Assembly: GCF_000786655.1 (NCBI RefSeq)
Contig: NZ_JROM01000055.1
Location: forward strand, 1-64,000
From: Kocuria marina
Lineage (GTDB): Bacteria; Actinomycetota; Actinomycetes; Actinomycetales; Micrococcaceae
DNA length: 64,000 bases
Direction of reading: 5' to 3'
Below, piece by piece: positions 1-10,990 of this stretch (position 1 is its first letter; each line of letters opens with the position of its first letter). The translations under genes and the position numbers were made by a program. The notes under the pieces are model-generated. The model had not been told where the DNA came from, did no database searches, and saw only the letters and a program-made list of their open reading frames with translations.

Positions 1-429
1 GATCTTGATCGGACGGCCCTGCTCGTCCGCGTCGAACTGGAAGTCCACCGCCCATACGAGGTTCGGTGCGACTGCCGCCGGGGCGTCGACGGTCGAGGAT
101 CCGACACGCTTGCGGCGACGCCGCTGCGGGACGCGCAGCCCTTCCTCGCGCCAGAGCCGTTGGATCTTCTTGTGGTTCACGACCCACCCCTCGCCGCGGG
201 CATCGTGGTAGGCCCTGCGGTATCCCCACCGCGGGTGCTTCTTCGCATACGCCCGCAGCCAGTCCCGCAACGCCAGGTCCGGGTCGGCTGTCGTCTCACC
301 CTGGAGCGGGCGACGGTATGCGGACCTGCTCAGCCCGGCCAGACGGCACGCCATTCGTTCGCTCACCCGCAGCTTGCGCTTGAGGTGGTCGACGGCGGCG
401 CGGCGCCTGCCCGGGCCTAGAAGTTTCCC
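1..429 (-). CDS. IS3-family transposase OrfB, partial
   Basis: The minus strand in the -1 frame relative to orfA reads an HTH_21-type region (LKRKLRVSERMACRLAGLSR), then the HPRWGYRRA block and NHKKIQRLWREEGL, which are typical of IS3-family OrfB upstream of the catalytic core. The last visible part, WAVDFQFD, is the start of the rve (DDE) integrase fold and holds the first catalytic Asp. The remaining Asp and Glu lie outside the window. No obvious independent start codon is seen; expression is most simply explained by -1 frameshifting from orfA. The visible part is uninterrupted, so this copy may be functional. Confidence 0.8.
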
Positions 430-701
430 TCAGCCAGCTCCTTGAGCGCGGCCTTCTCGAGCTCTGCCTCGGCGAGCAGCCGCTTGAGCGTGGCGTTCTG
501 CTTCTCGAGCTCCTTCAGCCGCTTCGCGTCGTCGGCCTTCAGCCCGCCGTACTGGTTCCGCCACCGGTAGTACGTCTGCTCGGACACTCCGAGCTCTCGA
601 CACACCCCGGCGATGTCGCTACCGCCCGCGAGCATCCTGTCGGCCTGCCCGAGCTTACGGACGACCTGCTCCGAGGTGTGACGCTTCCTGCTGTTCGTCA
701 T
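417..701 (-). CDS. IS3-family transposase OrfA (HTH_Tnp_1)
   Basis: A 94-residue protein starting at MTNSRKRHTSEQ. It has the usual OrfA layout: an N-terminal helix-turn-helix (EQVVRKLGQADRMLAGG, then ELGVSEQTYYRWRNQYGG) followed by a leucine-zipper-like coiled coil (KRLKELEKQNATLKRLLAEA). It binds the terminal repeats and dimerises with OrfB in this family. It stops at a TAG immediately after a GGGAAAC heptamer, so some ribosomes would be expected to shift -1 into orfB and make the OrfAB transposase. A longer upstream in-frame start at 737 exists but adds a segment unlike the family. Confidence 0.88.
   Translation of the reverse strand: MTNSRKRHTSEQVVRKLGQADRMLAGGSDIAGVCRELGVSEQTYYRWRNQYGGLKADDAKRLKELEKQNATLKRLLAEAELEKAALKELAEGNF
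423..429 (-). promoter_or_regulatory. Programmed -1 frameshift slippery site (G GGA AAC)
   Basis: On the minus strand, the codons just before the orfA stop read GAG GGA AAC TTC TAG. G_GGA_AAC is an exact X_XXY_YYZ heptamer in the zero frame of orfA. A -1 slip leads into GGG AAA CTT CTA GGC, which is the open orfB frame. Sequence and frames are seen directly; use as a recoding site is inferred from what is known of IS3-family elements. Confidence 0.75.
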
Positions 702-779
702 GATCTGACCAGTCTCACTGCCCGGACCCCCGGGCAACAGGACGACTCACACAACCACCGGACCTACCAAACGGGGTCA

Positions 780-1457
780 GCCCAGGGCATCTTGGATTGA
801 GCCACCGGCGGTTCATCGACCCGACCGGCGAGACAAACCGCGAACCGCAGCGCATCATTGCCGAGCGACCCGGTCACATGGTCCACATCGACGTGAAGAA
901 GGTTGGCCGGATCCCGGACGGTGGCGGCTGGCGCATTCACGGCAAGGGTAGCCCTCAAGCCAAAGCGGTCGACCGCGCGAAGCGGCGCGGATCGCGGGCT
1001 GGATACGTCTACCTGCATTCCGCGATCGACGGCTACTCGCGACTGGCGTACACGGAAGCCCCCCCACGATGAGAAGGGCATCACCGCAGTTGAGTTCCTG
1101 GCCAGAGCCCGCGACTGGTTCGCCGCCCACGGCATCGTCGCCATCGAACGGATCGTGACCGACAACGGAGCCTGCTATCGCTCGCAGGCATTCGCTGCCG
1201 CTCTCGACGGCAGCCGACATCAGCGCATCACGCCCTACACGCCGCGGCACAACGGGAAGATCGAACGCTACAACCGCGTCCTCGCCGAGGATTTCCTCTA
1301 CGCCCGAGCCTGGTCCTCAGAACAGCAACGCCGAGACGGGCTGCTCACCTAGAACCTGCACTACAACTACCACCGACCCCACAGCGCACACGACGGTCGC
1401 CCGCCAGCATCCGCGACACCGTTACGCGTCAACAACGTCCTGGCCTCCTACAGCTAG
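780..1457 (+). pseudogene. IS481-family transposase remnant: 5'-truncated, frameshifted and nonsense-mutated
   Basis: Frame 2 from the IS3 junction encodes the integrase N-terminal part: GLSHRRFIDPTGE, then PGHMVHIDVKKVGRIPDGGG and YVYLHSAIDGYSRLAYTEA. At a run of seven C (1059-1065) the frame is lost; removing one C restores the conserved continuation (DEKGITAVEFLARARDW, IVTDNGACYRS, ITPYTPRHNGKIERYNRVL). A TAG at 1350-1352 then interrupts the C-terminal NLHYNYHRPHSAHDGRPP block, which continues to a stop at about 1457. The N-terminal HTH half is missing because the IS3 element starts there. The three DDE regions are recognisable, but no intact protein can be made. Confidence 0.85.
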
Positions 1458-1600
1458 TCCGGCCGAGCTGGTCGCCGCGACGTGACTGAGAGACTTGGTC
1501 CTTTGCAGCACGAGCTCCGTGCGGGGCCAACGGCGCAAGTTGAGAATGAGCGTGCGATCCGCCCGCCTTAAGGTGACGCCGCCGATGGAAGGAGGGAAGA

Positions 1601-1979
1601 GTGGCCAAGCACCTGTTTCTGCCTAAGACCCACCCCCTCTCTCGCTTTTCTCGACGAAACAGGCTCGATCTCCCGAGACAGATTCTTCGCTGTCAGCCTT
1701 CTCCTTCACCCCGAGCCTCCCCGGGTTCTGCGCAGCATGCAGAAGTACCGAGGCCGAACCCATGACTACGGCAAGTTCCACCTCACGGGTCTCACCCAGG
1801 GCGCCCTCAATACTTACAAGGGCTTCGTGGACACCGTCTTGGCCAACAGAGACTTCCGTTTCTTCTGCTGCGTCGCTGCTCGAGATCCTGCCGACCCGGT
1901 GGCACGGTTCGCAGATCCGTGGACGGCCTACCTGAAGTTGTTCGAACGGTTACTCATAGGGGCGATCCGACCGGGATAA
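1601..1979 (+). pseudogene. DUF3800-type protein remnant (N-terminal part, frameshifted and truncated)
   Basis: A strong ribosome binding site (GGAAGGAGGGAAGA) precedes GTG at 1601, which opens VAKHLFLPKTHPL in one frame. A +1 shift before about 1648 gives the next frame: AFLDETGSISRDRFFAVSLL, then MQKYRGRTHDYGKFHLTGL, FVDTVLANRDFRFFCC and WTAYLKLFERLLIGAI, ending at TAA 1977-1979. The LDETG start, the strand before the fold's mid part and the WTAYLKLFE helix resemble DUF3800 (RNase H-like fold) proteins, but the C-terminal half with the last acidic residues is absent. The family assignment is from memory and moderate. Base composition is lower in GC than the neighbours, consistent with acquired DNA. 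Confidence 0.55.
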
Positions 1980-2170
1980 ATAACGTCTCACAGCGGGACT
2001 CGCCGGTTCCCGGTCGCCCAAGGCCCTACTCGCAGACCCTGTCGCCAAACGATGTGGTGTGCCCGATTTCCTGACCGAGAGGAAGACTGCGTGCCTCGGC
2101 TTGAGGATGTATGACCATGCCTCCCAGCCCGGCATCGCTGGGCCCGATGTCGGGGAGTAAAATGGCTATG

Positions 2171-2210
2171 TACCGGGTGTGGGCCTCTGGCCTATAGCCC
2201 GGTATTTTCT
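2171..2210 (+). terminator. Hairpin with T-rich tail, overlapping the DUF2304 gene end
   Basis: TACCGGG (2171-2177) pairs with CCCGGTA (2198-2204), with an inner GGCC-TCT-GGCC stem, followed on the plus strand by TTTTCT. It has the shape of a plus-strand intrinsic terminator. The stop codon of the minus-strand DUF2304 gene (2192-2194) lies inside the stem. It sits at the border between the mobile-element debris and the polysaccharide genes; the 1980-2170 stretch before it holds no gene I can recognise. Confidence 0.45.
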
Positions 2211-2683
2211 TGCTGTGCGGAACCCGGCCCAGCGGCGTTGTGCCCGGACGAGTACCCCGACGATGGCGCCTCCACCGGCCGACCCAGCGGCGAGGTGCGG
2301 CGGAAGGCGCGCACCGAGCGGCGCTCGCCGTGGGCGGCGTCGGGCTCCCAGGGCTTCTCGGTCTCCGAGATGGCGATGTGCCGGGCGATGCGGGTGAGCT
2401 TGACCTCCTCCGCACGGCGGTGCTGCGCTGTGGTGTACTGCGTGACCATGAACAGCACCACGAGCGCGTAGAGCACCAGGTCCGTACCACGGCCGATGCC
2501 CAGGAACCGCGCGACGCTCGTGACGAGGTCCGGGACCAGGATCGAGATGGCCGCGAAGACGAAGAACGCGACGGCCGCGAGCCGGCGGATCGCCTGGTGC
2601 TTGGCGTTGGCCCCGCCGCGCACGAGCGTGAGCGCACCGTACGCCACGGCGAGGATGAGGACGATCTGGACCACGATGGTCAT
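2192..2683 (-). CDS. DUF2304 domain membrane protein
   Basis: A 163-aa protein with three hydrophobic segments in its first 85 residues: IVVQIVLILAVAYGALTLV at the N terminus, LAAVAFFVFAAISILVPDLV, and TDLVLYALVVLFMVTQYTTA. The pattern and the lone proline-containing middle helix match DUF2304 proteins, which commonly sit beside a GT2 glycosyltransferase in surface-polysaccharide loci, as here (13 nt downstream of the GT2 stop). After residue 110 the sequence becomes hydrophilic and unlike the family, and it ends inside the hairpin at the mobile-DNA border, so the tail may have been created by a rearrangement. A role as membrane partner of the GT2 enzyme is inferred. Confidence 0.7.
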   Translation of the reverse strand: MTIVVQIVLILAVAYGALTLVRGGANAKHQAIRRLAAVAFFVFAAISILVPDLVTSVARFLGIGRGTDLVLYALVVLFMVTQYTTAQHRRAEEVKLTRIARHIAISETEKPWEPDAAHGERRSVRAFRRTSPLGRPVEAPSSGYSSGHNAAGPGSAQQENTGL

Positions 2684-2696
2684 GTGGGGGCTCCCG

Positions 2697-3362
2697 CTAC
2701 TTCACGAACAGTTCGGTCAGTATGTTCACACCGTTGAGCAGAGACTGGCCCTTGCCCTTGGAATACTCCGTGTAGATGATCTCCACCGGGTGCTCGACCC
2801 ACCGGGGCTGGATCTGCGCGAACTGGTTGACGATCTCGGAGGCGTGGGCCATGCGGTTCTGCTTGAGGTGGATCTTGCCCAGGGTCCCCCGGTCGATGGC
2901 CCGCAACCCGTTGTGGGCGTCGGAGAGGTCCATCCCGCTCGTGAACTTGGACACGAACGCCGCGGTGCGCAATACGAGGCGTTTTAGCGGTGAGACCTGC
3001 GTGCGGTCGTCCAGGAACCGGGAGCCCAGGACCACCTCGGCCTCACCGGAGCGGATGCGCTGAACCATGTCGTACGCGTCGATCACCCGGTGCTGGCCGT
3101 CGGAGTCAAACGTGACCACGCAGTCCATCTCGGGGTCCTGCAGCGCGTACTCGAAACCCGTCTGCAGGGCGGCACCCTGACCGAGGTTGATGGGGTGCTG
3201 GACCACCACGGCGCCGGCCTCGCGGCAGATCCATGCGGAGTCGTCACGGGAGCCGTCGTCCACGCACACCACGTGCGGGAACGTCCGGCGGAGGTTCTCC
3301 AGGACCTCCCCCACCACCTGGGCCTCGTTGTACACGGGCATCACAATCCACGCTCGACTCAC
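2697..3362 (-). CDS. GT2-family glycosyltransferase (dolichyl/polyprenyl-phosphate sugar synthase-like)
   Basis: A 221-aa protein of the DPM1-like GT2 type. Motifs in order: MPVYNE near residue 8, VDDGS near 36, NLGQGAALQTGF, then FDSDGQ near 90 (the DXD-like metal/UDP site) and VLGSRFL. It would transfer a sugar from a nucleotide donor onto a polyprenyl phosphate or a growing glycan at the cytoplasmic membrane face. I chose the GTG at 3362 (VSRAWIVMPVYNE), because the open frame further upstream overlaps the start of the divergent gene and has no family similarity. The donor sugar cannot be told from sequence. It forms an operon with the DUF2304 gene. Confidence 0.85.
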   Translation of the reverse strand: MSRAWIVMPVYNEAQVVGEVLENLRRTFPHVVCVDDGSRDDSAWICREAGAVVVQHPINLGQGAALQTGFEYALQDPEMDCVVTFDSDGQHRVIDAYDMVQRIRSGEAEVVLGSRFLDDRTQVSPLKRLVLRTAAFVSKFTSGMDLSDAHNGLRAIDRGTLGKIHLKQNRMAHASEIVNQFAQIQPRWVEHPVEIIYTEYSKGKGQSLLNGVNILTELFVK

Positions 3363-3486
3363 CCGACCATTGTTCCATAGCGCGCGGCACCCCCCAGTCC
3401 CGGGCCGGGCATCCCCGGGTCTCCTTCCGACCCCGGCGATATACTGCGTCAGGTTCCCCAGCTTCCCCCTGCCGAAGGAAAGTCGT

Positions 3487-5544
3487 TTGCTTCCCAACAT
3501 AGGCCTGTTCTCCATTCTCTGGGTCGCAGCCGCACTTTTCCTCCCCGGTTACGGACTGTGGAGGTCCCTGCGCTTCTCCCGGGCGCGCTCGCTGCTCTTC
3601 GCCCCGCTGGGCTCGGCCGCCGTGCTCGGTGGCCTGGCCATGGCTCTCGGTCTCGCACACATTCCCTGGAACCGGGGCACCGTCCTGGTGGGGTGTCTCC
3701 TGGTCTGGCTGCTGGTGGCCGCACTCATGGTGCTCGGGCGACGACGACGCGAGGGCAGCTCGGAGCTCGGGTGGCGGGAGCGCTGCCGGGCCGTCTACCG
3801 GCAGCCGGTAGACGCGGAGCACCGCATACCGTGGCACGGGCTGCTCGTCGCGCTCCTGTCGGCCGGCATCGGTGGGTACCTCATCAGCACCCGGCTTCGA
3901 GAATTGATGCCAGGGGCGGGGTCCTTCCCTCAGCGGTTCGACGTGCTGTTCCACCTCAATGCCGTGCGGTTCATTCTCGAGACGGGCAACGCCTCATCGT
4001 TGAACCTCGGAACGATGATCGCCCCGGACAAGTCGTTCGCGTTCTACCCGTCCCTGTGGCACAGCCTCGGTGCCCTTGCCATGCAGACCACCCACGACGA
4101 CGTCTTCGTGGTCACGAACGCGGTCGTCCTCGTGGTGTGCGCCGTCGTCTGGCCCCTCGCGATCGTCACGGCAGTGGGAACGATCACGGGTTTCCGGCCC
4201 CTGCCCCTGATCACAGCGGGCGTAGGGTCCGCGGCATTCAGCTCTTTCCCATTCGCGCTGCTGAACTACGGCCCCCTGCTACCGAACATTCTGTCGCTGT
4301 CCTTGCTTCCCCTCGCCGTGGCTGTCATGGCTTCCATCACGGCTGTGACCCACCGTCTGCGGGCAGACTTGGGCCAGCGCATCATCGTGATCCTTGCCAC
4401 GCTTGGCGCGCTGGGGGTTGCCCAGCCCAATGCTCTGGCAACCCTGCTGGTGGCCACCACTCTGATGGTGGTGTGTCGCAGCGGGTGGCGGGTACGCCGA
4501 GCCGCGGAGAACTTCACGCACCCCTGCCTCGTCCGTGGCAGCAGGGCTGGCCGGTACTACCGCAAGCTCATGCTCGGGACCATCGTCATTCTGCTGACCA
4601 TTGCGGCCTTCACCATCATCTGGTCGGTTCTGCAGACGGACTACAACCGCCCCTCCGACACGGGGCTGACCACCGCCGTCGGACAGGCCGTCCTACTCGC
4701 TCCTAACGGCCGCGACGAGATCCCCTGGGTCTTCGCCATTGGTTCTCTCCTGGGCCTCATCGTGGCAATCTGGCGTCGCAAGTACCTGTGGGTCGCCCTG
4801 GTGCACGTCAGCACTCTCGTCCTCTACGTCTACGCCACAGGAGCGCCGGACGACCCGTTCCGCACCTGGCTGGTCGGGCCCTGGTATGAGGACTCCTCGC
4901 GACTGGCGGCTCTGCTGCCGATGACCGGGGTGATGCTCACAGCAATCTTCGTCGTCTCCGTGGCAGACGTCTTCTTCCCCCGGCATATCGCCTCGGACCG
5001 GGTCATGCGGTGGCGGGCACCCAGTGAACTCGTCCTCGCGGTGTTGCTGTGCGTCCTCATGCTCCCCGCCACCCAGGAGGCGCCGTTCCGTCATATGGAC
5101 GTCTACCTGAGGGACGCCTTCCGGATTGACGCAAATTCGTTCGGACTCACTCCGGACGAGTACGAGCTGCTGAAACGCGTGGACCTGAGCGTTCCCGAGG
5201 ACGCCCTCATCGGCGTCAACCCCTGGACGGGAGCGAGCCTGGCCTACAGCGTGGCGGACCGCCACGTGACCTCGCCCCACATTTTCACCCATCTGTCCCC
5301 GGCCGAGGCCGTCGTGACCCGGGACCTCGGGGATACCTCCAAGTCGGCTGAGACGTGCCCAGCAGTGAACGAGTCGGGAATCGACTACGTCCTCGACTTC
5401 GGTGACCGGGCCCTGATACCGGACACTCCGGACTGGGACGACTTCCCCGCGTATACGAACGTCCACGACGTTCCGGGTGACCACTACGAGGAGGTCGACC
5501 GGCAGGGCGGCAGCGTCCTCTACAAGGTCGTGGGCTGCGACTGA
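3487..5544 (+). CDS. Large polytopic membrane protein, DUF6541-like
   Basis: A 685-aa protein starting at TTG 3487 (LLPNIGLFSILWVAAALFLP) after GAAGGAAAG; longer in-frame starts back to 3187 run across the divergent GT2 start and are not hydrophobic. It has about a dozen hydrophobic segments spread over residues 5-535 and a soluble C-terminal domain of about 150 residues ending VDRQGGSVLYKVVGCD. The loop after the third or fourth helix contains FDVLFHLNAVRFILETGN and FYPSLWHSLGAL, reminiscent of GT-C-fold enzymes with an early acidic catalytic loop. Actinobacterial DUF6541 proteins have this layout. A GT-C glycosyltransferase role using a lipid-linked donor is an inference from fold and neighbours. 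Confidence 0.65.
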   Translation: MLPNIGLFSILWVAAALFLPGYGLWRSLRFSRARSLLFAPLGSAAVLGGLAMALGLAHIPWNRGTVLVGCLLVWLLVAALMVLGRRRREGSSELGWRERCRAVYRQPVDAEHRIPWHGLLVALLSAGIGGYLISTRLRELMPGAGSFPQRFDVLFHLNAVRFILETGNASSLNLGTMIAPDKSFAFYPSLWHSLGALAMQTTHDDVFVVTNAVVLVVCAVVWPLAIVTAVGTITGFRPLPLITAGVGSAAFSSFPFALLNYGPLLPNILSLSLLPLAVAVMASITAVTHRLRADLGQRIIVILATLGALGVAQPNALATLLVATTLMVVCRSGWRVRRAAENFTHPCLVRGSRAGRYYRKLMLGTIVILLTIAAFTIIWSVLQTDYNRPSDTGLTTAVGQAVLLAPNGRDEIPWVFAIGSLLGLIVAIWRRKYLWVALVHVSTLVLYVYATGAPDDPFRTWLVGPWYEDSSRLAALLPMTGVMLTAIFVVSVADVFFPRHIASDRVMRWRAPSELVLAVLLCVLMLPATQEAPFRHMDVYLRDAFRIDANSFGLTPDEYELLKRVDLSVPEDALIGVNPWTGASLAYSVADRHVTSPHIFTHLSPAEAVVTRDLGDTSKSAETCPAVNESGIDYVLDFGDRALIPDTPDWDDFPAYTNVHDVPGDHYEEVDRQGGSVLYKVVGCD

Positions 5545-5552
5545 ACATCCCC

Positions 5553-5611
5553 GCCTACATGACGACGGCGCCGCGAGAGTAGGACTCTCGCGGCGCCGTC
5601 GTCATGTAGGC
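5553..5611. terminator. 28-bp perfect inverted repeat between convergent genes (bidirectional terminator)
   Basis: 5553-5580 is exactly complementary to 5584-5611, with a 3-nt loop AGG. It lies 8 nt after the DUF6541-like gene and 20 nt before the end of the minus-strand ABC ATPase gene, so it can stop both transcripts. There is no long T-run on either side, as is common for GC-rich actinobacterial terminators. The core ACGACGGCGCCGCG recurs in other hairpins in this window. Confidence 0.8.
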
Positions 5612-5631
5612 CGCTGGGCAACACAGCGGGC

Positions 5632-6558
5632 TCAGCCGGCCAGGGGCCCGTCCAGGTCCGGATCGTACTGGGGCACGAACTCCTCGCCGCGTTCGGCGGC
5701 CTCGCGGGCCTGCCACTCGCGTTTGCGGCGCTTGTCCTCGAGGGCACGAGCGAGGCCTTCCGCGTGCTCGCGGCGCACCTCCTCCTCGGGCTGGTTGCGC
5801 ATGTGGGCGACGGCGCCGTAAACGTTGCCGTCGAAGACCTTGTTGCCGTGGTCCATCACGATGCCGCGCTCGCAGATGTCCATCACGAGGTTGAGGTCGT
5901 GGGAGACCACCACCAAGGTCTTGCCGCGTCGCACCAGGTCCTTGATCCGGCCGATGCATTTCTTCTGGAACGGCTCGTCCCCCACGGAGAGGATCTCGTC
6001 CACCAGGAAGACCTCGGGGTCCGTGTGGATGGCCACGGAGAACGCGAGGCGCAAGTACATGCCGGAGCTGTAGAACTTGACCTCGGTGTCGATGAAATCG
6101 GCGATCTCGGAAAAGGCCACGATGTCGTCGAACTTCTCGTCGATCTCCGCCTTGTCCATCCCCAGGATGGCGCCGTTGAGGTAGACGTTGTCGCGGCCCG
6201 TGAGATCCGGGTGGAACCCCGCGCCCACCTCGATGAGCCCCGCCACGCGCTCCCGCGTGAGCACCTCCCCCGAGTCCGGGTTCATGACCCCGGAGATCAT
6301 CTTCAGGGTAGTGGACTTGCCCGAACCGTTGAAGCCCAGCAGGGCCACGGTCTCACCGTCGTAGACGTCGAACGAGACGTCGTTGAGTGCCGTGAACTTG
6401 GCCGTGAGGTCCCCCTTGCGGCCCTTCACGAGCCACACGAAGGCCTCCTTCATGGAGCGGGTGTGGCGCAGCACGAACTCCTTGGTCATGTGCCTGACCC
6501 GGATGGCGACGTCCGCCTCGGTGCGCCCGGGGGTGTGCGGGGTGACTGAACTAGACAT
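5632..6558 (-). CDS. Polysaccharide ABC exporter, ATP-binding subunit (Wzt/RfbE-like)
   Basis: A 308-aa ATPase that would power export of a lipid-linked glycan through the adjacent permease. Walker A LGFNGSGKST (residues 73-82), Q-loop region VGAGFHPDLTGRDN, signature YSSGMYLRLAFSVA near 165, Walker B VFLVDEILSVGD near 188 and H-loop VVSHD are intact. The FHPDLTGRDNVYLNG segment is typical of O-antigen, teichoic acid and galactan exporter ATPases. There is no C-terminal carbohydrate-binding domain of the E. coli O9 Wzt type, only a charged, Arg/Glu-rich tail, as in mycobacterial RfbE (Rv3781). It starts 3 nt after the permease stop, so the two are translationally linked. Confidence 0.92.
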   Translation of the reverse strand: MSSSVTPHTPGRTEADVAIRVRHMTKEFVLRHTRSMKEAFVWLVKGRKGDLTAKFTALNDVSFDVYDGETVALLGFNGSGKSTTLKMISGVMNPDSGEVLTRERVAGLIEVGAGFHPDLTGRDNVYLNGAILGMDKAEIDEKFDDIVAFSEIADFIDTEVKFYSSGMYLRLAFSVAIHTDPEVFLVDEILSVGDEPFQKKCIGRIKDLVRRGKTLVVVSHDLNLVMDICERGIVMDHGNKVFDGNVYGAVAHMRNQPEEEVRREHAEGLARALEDKRRKREWQAREAAERGEEFVPQYDPDLDGPLAG

Positions 6559-6561
6559 GAT

Positions 6562-7434
6562 TCACAGCTCCTGCGCGAAGTTGCCCTCTTGGGACCGGAA
6601 GAGCCGGTCCGCGATCACGAAGAGGATCAGGCTGGTGACGATGGCCAACGGGGTCCAGCCCGTCATCAGGTGGGGCGGGACGTGCCAGATCTGCGGGTTG
6701 TCCGTGGTGGGGAACCAGAACCCGTAGTGGAACAGTTCCACGGCCACCGTGAGGGGGTTGACCATGTAGACGTAGTACACCCAGTCCCACAGCTTCTCCC
6801 GCACCATGGTCCACATGTAGAGCACGGGCGAGGCCCACGTGGAGACCATGACGATCAGGTCCACGATGTTCTCCGCGTCCCGGAAGAACACGTTGAACGT
6901 GGTGAACAACATGCCCAGGGCCAGGGAGAACAGCGCGATGATGAGCGTCCCCACGACCACGGCCAACAGCTGTTTGATGTCAGGCCGCCACCCGGTCACG
7001 AGACACGCGAGCAGCAGGATGGCCAGTTGCGGGACGAAGTGGATGAACGCGACCAGCAGGTTGGACACCGGGAACAACTGCCGTGGCAGGTAGATCTTCT
7101 TGAGCAGACCGCCGTTGGCCACCACCGAACGCGATGCGTTGCCGAAGACCTCACCGAACAGGTTCATCACCACGATCCCGGAGAACAGGTAGACCGCGAA
7201 GTTCTCGATCCCCCGGTTCAGGTCCAGGAACACGCCCATGGCGATGTAGAACACCAGGAACTGCACGCCCGGCTTGAGGTAGGACCACAACAGACCCAGC
7301 ACCGTGCCGCGGTACCTGATCTGGATCTCCTTGTCCACGATCAGCTTGAGCAGGAACCTGTTGGCGAACACGTCCCGCAGGCCGCGGTCCTGCCCCGGAG
7401 GCCGCAACTGCGTCGCGGGGGCTTGCATTTCCAT
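6562..7434 (-). CDS. Polysaccharide ABC exporter, permease subunit (Wzm/RfbD-like)
   Basis: A 290-aa ABC2-type membrane protein. After a cytoplasmic N-terminal helix (VDKEIQIRYRGTVLGLLWSY, the ABC2 permease entry motif), it has six hydrophobic segments, including FLVFYIAMGVFLDL, AVYLFSGIVVMNLFGEVF, VPQLAILLLACLVTGW, LLAVVVGTLIIALFSLALG and TPLAIVTSLILFVIADRLF. The start is ATG 7434 with AAAGGAC upstream; the frame is open further upstream, but through a hairpin terminator. It pairs with the Wzt-like ATPase and sits directly downstream of the galactofuranosyltransferase gene, which points to galactan-type polymer export to the wall. Confidence 0.92.
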   Translation of the reverse strand: MEMQAPATQLRPPGQDRGLRDVFANRFLLKLIVDKEIQIRYRGTVLGLLWSYLKPGVQFLVFYIAMGVFLDLNRGIENFAVYLFSGIVVMNLFGEVFGNASRSVVANGGLLKKIYLPRQLFPVSNLLVAFIHFVPQLAILLLACLVTGWRPDIKQLLAVVVGTLIIALFSLALGMLFTTFNVFFRDAENIVDLIVMVSTWASPVLYMWTMVREKLWDWVYYVYMVNPLTVAVELFHYGFWFPTTDNPQIWHVPPHLMTGWTPLAIVTSLILFVIADRLFRSQEGNFAQEL

Positions 7435-7486
7435 CTGCCGTCCTTTCCTCGCACGGGCCGTTGTGCGCCGTGACCGGATATACGCC

Positions 7487-7519
7487 GACGCCGCACGCGG
7501 AAGTCTGCGTGCGGCGTCG
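7487..7519 (-). terminator. Hairpin between the glfT2-like gene and the exporter permease gene
   Basis: CGACGCCGCACGC (7487-7499) pairs with GCGTGCGGCGTCG (7507-7519) around a 7-nt loop. It follows the stop of the GlfT2-like gene (minus strand) and precedes the permease start at 7434. It probably attenuates or ends the upstream transcript, so the exporter genes may have their own promoter in the 50 nt between. Confidence 0.65.
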
Positions 7520-7532
7520 TGCAGGGGCCAAA

Positions 7533-10990
<3,458 letters not shown>

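Larger units (their letters stand above)
1..779 (-). mobile_element. IS3-family insertion sequence, partial (3' part lies outside the window)
   Basis: An orfA/orfB pair on the minus strand with the IS3 arrangement: a small HTH protein followed, in the -1 frame, by a DDE integrase-type protein. The orfA-proximal terminus is probably near 779, where the plus strand reads ACGGGGTCA; read outward-in on the minus strand it begins TGACCCCGT, a common IS3-family end. The other terminus is beyond position 1, so target duplication and terminal repeats cannot be checked. The element directly abuts an IS481-type remnant, which suggests insertion into, or deletion next to, older mobile DNA. Confidence 0.8.

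Noticed and set aside
3187-3486. In-frame extension giving a 785-aa version of the DUF6541-like protein
   Set aside because: The extra 100 residues are polar, cross the divergent GT2 start and lack a ribosome binding site; TTG 3487 begins the first membrane segment after GAAGGAAAG.
3363-3515. Longer GT2 start at 3515
   Set aside because: The added 51 residues precede the universal GT2 start motif and overlap the divergent gene.
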